From Platanthera guangdongensis (lineage: Eukaryota; Streptophyta; Magnoliopsida; Asparagales; Orchidaceae), in NCBI GenBank assembly GCA_039583875.1, contig CM077155.1, forward strand, positions 10,267,516 to 10,331,515: 64,000 nt of DNA, in the 5' to 3' direction. The notes below the pieces were generated by a model. That model was not told the DNA's origin and did no database searches. It saw only the letters and a program-made list of their open reading frames with translations. Positions 57,735 through 64,000 of the stretch are shown here, piece after piece (position 1 is the first letter of the stretch; each line of letters begins with the position of its first letter). Made by a program: the position numbers and the translations under genes.

Positions 57735-59227
57735 TGAGCAGTGCTCCCCTGCTTCCTGAGCCAGAAGGCTCAGCCTCGGAGTTCGAAGCAACAGGAGCTG
57801 CTGGTGAAACAGCAAGCTCCTCTTCCAAGCCTTCAGCAGCCACCACCGTGCTTCCTCAACCTTGCTACCTCCGGTTAGCTCCACCGAGCCACCTCCATAT
57901 GACGTCAGCTTGTCAAAGACAACGTCTCTTGATACCACAAACTTCTTCGTCACAGGATCCATGCATTTCCATCCCTTCTTCGCTCATCGTAGCCAACAAA
58001 GACAAGTTTCCTTGCCTTCTCATCCAGCTTTGTCCGTGAAGCATCCGGGACATGCACGAAGCAAGTTGAACCGAACACCCTAAGGTGTCCCATACTCGGC
58101 TTCTCCTTCAGCAACAGCTCAACTGGAGTCTTCATGTTGATAGTGCTGAGTGGCATCCGGTGATAACATAAGCAGCACAAGACATTCCCTCCGCCCAAAA
58201 GGACCTTGGGATATCTTTCGCATGAAGCCAGCATTTGCAGGTCTCCGTCAGATGACGGATCTTCCACTTCGCTACCCCATTTTGTTGTGGAGTGTGGGCA
58301 CAAGTAAGCTCCCGTTGGATCCCGTGCTTCCTGCAGAAGTTAGAAAACTCGGAGGAGACAAACTCACCCCCGTTATCAGTTCTAAGCTTCTTAATCCGCA
58401 AGCCAAGCCGGCCTTCAACCAACTCCTAAACTCCACAAACAAACGGAAGGCTTCCGACTTCTCCTTTAAGAAGTACACCCAGTATACCTTGAGTAGTCAT
58501 CAACCAAGACAAGCATGTATCTGCTTCCACCAAGGCTGGCAGTAACCGTCAGTCCCATCAGGTCGCCATGAATGCACTCCAATGGTTTCTTGCTCCTTGT
58601 TTGTGATTTATCAAATGGAAGGCGATGTGCCTTACCATATTGACAGCCCGCACAAACATGCCCATCACCAAAGGAGGACAACTTCGGCAACCCCCTCACC
58701 ATACTTCTACTAGCCATCGCCTTCAGCTTGTCCATGCCAACATGCCCCAGCCTCTCATGCCAGATAGCAGCACTATCATTGGCCCTCATTCTATCAACAT
58801 AAGCATTGGTGGAAAGAACAAACAAGTTCTTCACCCTCCTCCCAACATGAGCAACATCAGCCTTAATCGCTGATACGTTGCGAAGGAACCTCACGTCTGT
58901 TGGCCCAAATAGAACATGATACCCAGCGTCCACCGCGTTGGTCACCGAGAAGAGGTTCTTCTTCATGCCCGGCGCGTGATACACACTCCTTAACGTGAGT
59001 GGCCCCTGATCACTACCCAAAGACACGACCCCCTCTTTCTCTAATGCATAAACAGTATTATCAGCAGTGATAATAGCTTCATTACCTGAGTATGCCTGCA
59101 TGGAGGTGAACTTTGACTTGTCTCCGGTGAGGTGATGACCACACCCGGAGTCCACGATCCACTCGCCGTTGAAGTCCTCAGCAGACAGGGCCGGACACAA
59201 GTGCCCGTCATAAAAGCTCCGCCCCAT
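57735..59227 (-). pseudogene. Element F protease and integrase
   Basis: Protease motif WIVDSGCGHHLTG (about 59140), then pre-integrase HERLGHVGMDKLKAMASRS with CAGCQYGKAHRLPF. The integrase core has the first Asp in CIHGDLMG (about 58575) and the second in LRTDNGGEF. The third catalytic residue is lost: NGVAKWKIRH where relatives have VAERKNR. A frameshift near 58470 splits the core. LRVFGSTCFVHVPD and DPVTKKFVVSRDVVF follow. The single open frame 59227-58466 covers protease to integrase start. Confidence 0.9.
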
Positions 59228-59279
59228 TCTGCTTCTTCACTTCTCGAGCAAGCTTCATCCTTTCCCACAGCATGCCCAG

Positions 59280-60093
59280 GCTGTAGTTTGACCTTGCAGT
59301 CCCGCTTGAAGTGCCCTCGCTGATGACACCGGTAGCACTTCAGGTTCTTCTTCCAGTCCTTAGGATCATTGCTCCTCTATGGCGGATATGAAGTTGAAGT
59401 CTCCTTCTCACCAGCGGCCTGCACCTTCTTCTTCTTCTCCCTTCCCATCCTTTCTTCTTGCCTGAGAAGAGAGCTTCGCCTTCCCTGTTCAGATTCACTC
59501 CCGCCATCTGCCTTGCTAAGCTATCCTGCGAGGCAAGCAGATTCTTCAGCTCCAGCAAAGACGGCTGAGTAGCCCACCCTTGAACAGATGTAACAAAGGC
59601 CACATATTCCTTCCGCAAGCCGCGGATAATGTGCCTTTTCATCTTAGCCTCAGAGATAGGCTCATCAGGATCCAGTGCCGACAGCTCAGCACACAAGCTC
59701 TTCATCTTTAAGAAGTACTGGAGATGGAAAGGTCTCCCTGAGTTGCCCTGGCCAACTCATTCTCCAGGAACTGAAGCCGCGCCACATTCTTCCTATTGAA
59801 CAACTCATCAATGGTTGTCCAATATCAGCAGCCGACTCACACCAACGATGTGATCAAACAGTTCCGGTGACACAGCTCTCTTCAGAATGAACTCCGCCTT
59901 AGCATTTGTTCTTCTCCAGAGCCTCACCTGCTCAGCAGTACCGAAAGCAGCAGTCACTTCCTGTCTGTCGTCACCACCGACGACTTCCCACAGCTCCTCG
60001 CCAAGAAGATAACTCTTCATGCACGACTTCCACTTCTTGAAGTCGTCGGCGTAAGAGTTCAATGCCCAGACCTCTTGCAAAGCTCCCTTCCAT
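59280..60093 (-). pseudogene. Element F gag
   Basis: The likely start is the ATG at 60091-60093 (MEGSFARGLGIELL), matching E. A frameshift near 60050 leads into DDFKKWKSCMKSYLLGEELWEVV and RTNAKAEFILKRAVSPELFDHIVG. After a break near 59810 the second half reads MKSLCAELSALDPDEPISEAKMKRHIIRGL and LASQDSLARQMAGVN. The CCHC knuckle CYRCHQRGHFKRDC is intact at 59296-59337. Length and order are those of an ordinary copia gag. Confidence 0.87.
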
Positions 60094-60209
60094 TGCTACA
60101 CCTGTTGGCACCCTTTCAGAAGCTCTGAGCAACAACACAGGTTGAGCACCACTCAGTCACTGAGAAACAATGCTGGTTGACTTCCGCTCACGCAACTTAA
60201 CCTCAGAAA

Positions 60210-60225
60210 CCTGCCTCTGATACCA
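60210..60225 (-). other. Element F primer-binding site
   Basis: TGGTATCAGAGGCAGG on the minus strand, directly adjoining the 5' LTR. Confidence 0.92.
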
Positions 60226-61848
60226 TGTTAAATTTTCTCAACGTGTTCAGCAAGATAGCCCAAACGCCAAATTTAATCTTCGGAACTACCCAGTTCTCAC
60301 GTTGAACCAACGGAAACCCGAGGACCAGAGGTTTCACCCAACAAACAATGGAAGCACAAGCAGATCTTTTATACATTCACTTCTTTATAATCCGAGGCAT
60401 ACATAGAGAGACATGATTTCGCTAGTATTACAGCTGTAAACAGAAAGCACCAAAAACCAAACCGGCGGACAGCACCGGAGTCCGCCGAGACCGCGAGGTC
60501 GCCGAGGTCGCCGAGTCCGCTGAGATCGCCCAAGCTAAGCTGCAATCTGCCGAATAGCCACGGAGTCCGCCAAAGACACGAGGCCGCACGGACACACCGT
60601 TATTCGCCTCCTGCTGAACCTGAACAGAGGAACAGCCCTACCCGCCTGAAGCCGGCGGACAGGTTATTGAAGCTGGCAAAGCTGAAACAGAACTGACAAG
60701 CCGCAGAGCGACCTCCTTCTGAGTCCGCAGAGACCGCACACTTCCAAGAACTTGACCGAAGTCACAGCCAAACTCCTGGCTCCTTGAAGTTATCCGCGCG
60801 ACCTGCACACAGCAAACCGTCAGCCTGAAACAATCCGCGCGGACTGACAAACACAGACCGCAGCTCCTTGCACAACTCAACTTACTGTTCACTCAAGTTA
60901 CTTAGGTTCCTGTAGATGTGCCAGGGGGGTCCTATTTATAGGCGAGGTGAGGAGTGTGGTCACCGCCCTACAGATAGAGACACCGCCCCAGCCCGCGCGA
61001 ATGCAAAACACCGTCCGCCGAGTCCGCGAAGACTTAGCCGGTCACCAAGGAAAACCGCCAGGAGCAAGGCAACCATTGACGAACCCTCTCCAGTCCGCCC
61101 AAGCTAAGCGGACAAGGCATCAACACGCAAAGCTCCAACCACTACAGGACAGCAAACCCCTTCAATGACTGTCCGCACCAACCCGAGGCAGTCCGCAAGA
61201 CTCACACCTCAATCTGCCACAAGTCCACGACCAAAGGCAGCCAGCAACAGTCCGCCATGTCATAGCGCACTTGGCGGATACAGCGGACACACTGAACTTG
61301 GCACAAAGTGTGACCAAGCCCAAAACCATCAAGGGCCAATGCGAGCATGGCGGACGCAAAGCCCCGTCCGCCAAAACACCGAGCACAGACCGCCATCAGT
61401 CCGCGAGCTCCTCGCACTCCTGCCCCAATGCAGCGGTCTTATCCCGGACTCCACCACCAGGCAGCCAAAACGATCTCCATAGCAAAGCGCCTGCTGTGCC
61501 ACCAGAGCTCGACAAGGCCTCAGCCAAGCTCTAAGCTCAGTCCGCAACAACCCAAACCGCGAACACGCCAGTCTGCAAGCTTCCCGCGAACATGAGCTAA
61601 CCCGCCTGTCAGCACAAGCTTGCACCCACGGCCATTGAGCAATGCACCAGTCTGCAAGCCTCTCTATCCGCAGATACCAGGCCGCACAGTCCGCGAACTC
61701 CATGTAAATAACCCGCTCAGAAGAATAGTCGGCTTTCCACGAGACCTTCCACCAGGCCGCACAACGCAGTCCGCCCAGTCTGCCAAAACTGTCCGCCTAG
61801 GCCGCCCGGCCTGTCCCGTCACCCACTTCCACTTCATAAATTTCAACA
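60226..61848 (-). repeat. Element F 5' LTR
   Basis: 1623 bp, partner of 54404-56029, with TATA box 60933-60940 and AGTCCGC motifs at about 61010-61810. Followed by the interrupted gag leader of H. Confidence 0.93.
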
Positions 61849-61886
61849 GTTCCGCTCACTCACCATCATTTGTTGAGCGTAACGTT

Positions 61887-62870
61887 ATGTTAGCACAGTA
61901 TTTGACACCACCACCGCGCACCTATAGGCCTGTTAGAGTTCTTGCTCCGACCTATGATGAGATTGGTGGACCGCGAGTATTTTTAGGTTGGGTGAAGGAC
62001 ATGGAACGCTATTTTGAGTGATATCATATTGTGGACCCCCACAAGATTCCCATTGCGAGACTTCAATTAATTGGTCGAGCTCTGACCTTCTGGCTCAATG
62101 AGGAGAGACGTTTTGGGATGTCACTCAAAGACTCACTTGTAGGTTGGCAGATTATGAAGAATCTATTAACGGATGAGTATTACCCTCCCTACTGTCGTTC
62201 CCAGATTTCTGATTATCTGACTGATTCGCCGCATAAGACTTTGCCTACATCGAACCAGTACGTCCCCTCGTACTCCCTTACTCGGACGTCTCACGATCTT
62301 ATTCTCCCCTCCAGGGCACTAGACCCGTTTTTGATCACAGGAGTGAGTCCAAGCCTCCCTCTAGATCCTTGCTCCGCCAAGATCTGACTATTTTGAGCCC
62401 ATGTCCGCCACCCTTTCGGGAGAAGGAGAAGGTTAGGTCTTCTGTCTCGCCGCCTGTCATTGTCACTACTAGGGATGTTATAAATCCGCAGACTAAGCAT
62501 CGGCAAACCGTTAAGATTTGCAAGGAGAACGGTACATGTTACGCTTGTGGTGTGATTGGCCACTATGCCGTGGAGTGCCCCAAAAAGCCTAGGGCTTTGG
62601 CACTTTTTGCCTCGACGTCTGAGCACGCCACTGAGGGCGATGACGATTTCACTGACGACTTTAGTGACAATCAGGATCTTGGATATCCTAGTGACCTGGT
62701 TGAGGATGTCTCCTCTGAGGTATCACCCCCTGAGATTATCCCACTTCCCCTCGACCATATTTCAGGTCTGTCTCCTATGATAGTTGAGGAACCGTCCGAT
62801 GGCCCTGAGTTAGCAGATGTACCTATTGTGTTGGAAGATTTATCTTGCGAGGAAAGGCTTTTTGGATGAA
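61887..62870 (+). pseudogene. Element H gag with zinc knuckle
   Basis: Starts MLAQYLTPPPRTYRP at 61887. The gypsy-type gag core reads GGPRVFLGWVKDMERYFE, a stop (62019-62021) where relatives usually have Trp, then HKIPIARLQLIGRALTFWLNEER and WQIMKNLL. Frameshifts follow near 62370. The CCHC knuckle is CYACGVIGHYAVEC (about 62538-62579). The C-terminal part (TEGDDDFTDDFSDNQ...) is strongly acidic and ends at 62869. Confidence 0.78.
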
Positions 62871-64000
62871 TTTAAAGTTGAGGACCCGGAAGATATTTCC
62901 TTGTTGTTATCACCATTGCCCGAAGCACAATATGGATTAGAAATTTTGTCGGGCTCGATTTTGCTTACTCCTTTGACCGTCACTGATGCTGATTTGGATT
63001 AAACATCTAGTGGGTTGGAAGACATTTCGGCTGAGTTGGTAGAGTCATCCTATGGTGAATGTTTATCTGAGAGTGAGTTAGGTGATGACGAACAGTTGAG
63101 TTTTTTGTGAGGAAGAATCCACTGTTTGATCTTCCCTTTGATTTTGATGGCTTGCAATCGGAGGACTTTTATTTTACGTAAATCCGTGTTTTGACTGTGA
63201 GTATGACTTAGCTCCTCCTCTGGAATTGATTGTGTTGACTATCCTCCGTCTCACTTGACTCGATTAGATGATTTGTTAGGGCACGAGCTTGTCATTTCTA
63301 GTCCGAGATATTTGGAGACCCTTACTTATCTAAATTCCCTGTTAGACTTGTCTAGCCGGATGTGTGTGGGCGAGTTGTTTGTTGTTGTGTTCGATCTTTC
63401 CACTCCAGTTCGTAGATCTGACTATGCTTTTTCTCGGATGGACCGTTCATCTGACCTCTTGGTGTTCGGTAAGGCTTCATGTAGGACTGCTCGTGATTCC
63501 TTGGCTATGGGGCTTTTTGATGTGGTGTCCCCTAGACACACTTATTTGCCAAGACCGGTCGCACACATTTATCCTCTTCCTTTTGATGATCCGTACATGC
63601 ACACGTAGTGAACCTAGTTAGGTATGTTGAGTTGTGTCACACGTACGTACGTCCTTTCCGATCCGGTAGCGCCCAACCCTATAGTTGAAGATGAGCATTT
63701 TTCGCTGGCATTTATTTATGACATTTTAAATCAAAATTTAAAACTATGTCTTTGGACTTGACTTGTGAGCTATGTATTAGTGAGTGTCTGTATGCAGACA
63801 TGTCTTCGTCTACGACTGCGTATGATTTCACGGTGACTGTGCCTTTGATTTGGTGTCCTCACGACATTATTACCCATCAAATCAAATTGCACATATTTTT
63901 CATCCATCCTGGCACGATCTGCATGTGCACATGTCGTCGCCTTATGCCAGTGTCTGTGGGTTGCGTCACTTTCACTTCGGTTCACCTCCGAGAGCTTCTG
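62871..64000 (+). other. Element H post-gag region without recognisable domains
   Basis: A decayed coding-like sequence in several frames: acidic stretches (about 62830-63110) and an open frame at 63255-63608 (SPRYLETLTYLNSLLDLSSR). No DTG/DSG, RT or integrase motif was seen. The last 400 bp are AT-rich and uninformative. Confidence 0.45.

Larger units (their letters stand above)
54404..61848 (-). mobile_element. Element F: Ty1-copia retrotransposon, full-length but inactive
   Basis: LTRs 54404-56029 (1626 bp) and 60226-61848 (1623 bp), TG...CA, primer-binding site 60210-60225, polypurine tract 56030-56044. All copia domains are present in order on the minus strand, with frameshifts. There is no ORF after RNase H, unlike the SIRE elements. 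LTR ends and repeat motif resemble E. Flanks are tttcg and gttcc, so no exact target duplication is visible. Confidence 0.92.
52857..64000 (+). mobile_element. Element H: LTR element with gypsy-like gag, continues past the window, split by F
   Basis: A putative LTR (52857-54229) ends just before a primer-binding site (54233). The gag resumes after element F at 61849. From the zinc knuckle to the window end (1.4 kb) there is only acidic, decayed coding sequence, with no protease or RT. It may be a gag-only non-autonomous element, but the 3' part is not visible. Confidence 0.65.

Overview
The window is a gene-free stretch of flowering-plant nuclear DNA, probably heterochromatic, built almost entirely from nested LTR retrotransposons. 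All lineages present are plant types: Ty1-copia elements of the SIRE/Maximus kind, a second Ty1-copia group, a Tekay/Del-type chromovirus (Ty3-gypsy), and an element in which only a gypsy-like gag is visible. Every primer-binding site I can see matches the 3' end of initiator tRNA-Met. I found no host gene, tRNA or rRNA. The exact plant cannot be named from this sequence.

Left block (1-18482). Element A (minus, 1233-14724) is a nearly complete SIRE-type element with 2.27-kb LTRs, gag, pol and a large accessory frame (ORF2). It sits inside the ORF2 of element B (plus; 1-1232 and 15584-17648). A second partial internal region of A (14725-15583) follows its 5' LTR directly, giving LTR-INT-LTR-INT, which then joins B through a 5-bp microhomology. 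B itself lies in a minus-strand Tekay-type LTR fragment, J (17649-18482). An unclassified repeat-rich block, K, follows (18483-20074).

Middle and right block (20075-64000). Element D (plus, 20075-27259) is an old, 5'-truncated SIRE element. The Tekay element G (plus, from 27260) is inserted in its 3' end. G's 5' LTR is split by copia element E (minus, 31177-46368), which is itself split by element C (plus, 34161-42978), a SIRE relative with gag and ORF2 but no pol, flanked by a perfect ATGTA duplication. G's coding region (47559-52078) is followed by a 3' LTR (52178-52856) broken by element H (plus, 52857 to beyond the window). H is broken by copia element F (minus, 54404-61848).

The most interesting pattern is shared by several unrelated families. 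Each LTR carries a family-specific array of short CpG-containing repeats just upstream of an identical TATAAATA box: GTGTCGACAC in A, palindromic TCTCGCCGA motifs in B and C, AGTCCGC in E and F. In A and D a second array with its own TATAAATA box sits between pol and ORF2; in A it uses the same motif as the LTR. This looks like an internal copy of the LTR promoter driving ORF2. ORF2 occurs in A, B, C and D, with a conserved N-terminal domain in all four and a conserved C-terminal motif in A, C and D. It survives in C although pol is gone. I see no signal peptide or membrane segment in it, so the usual 'env-like' label does not fit well.
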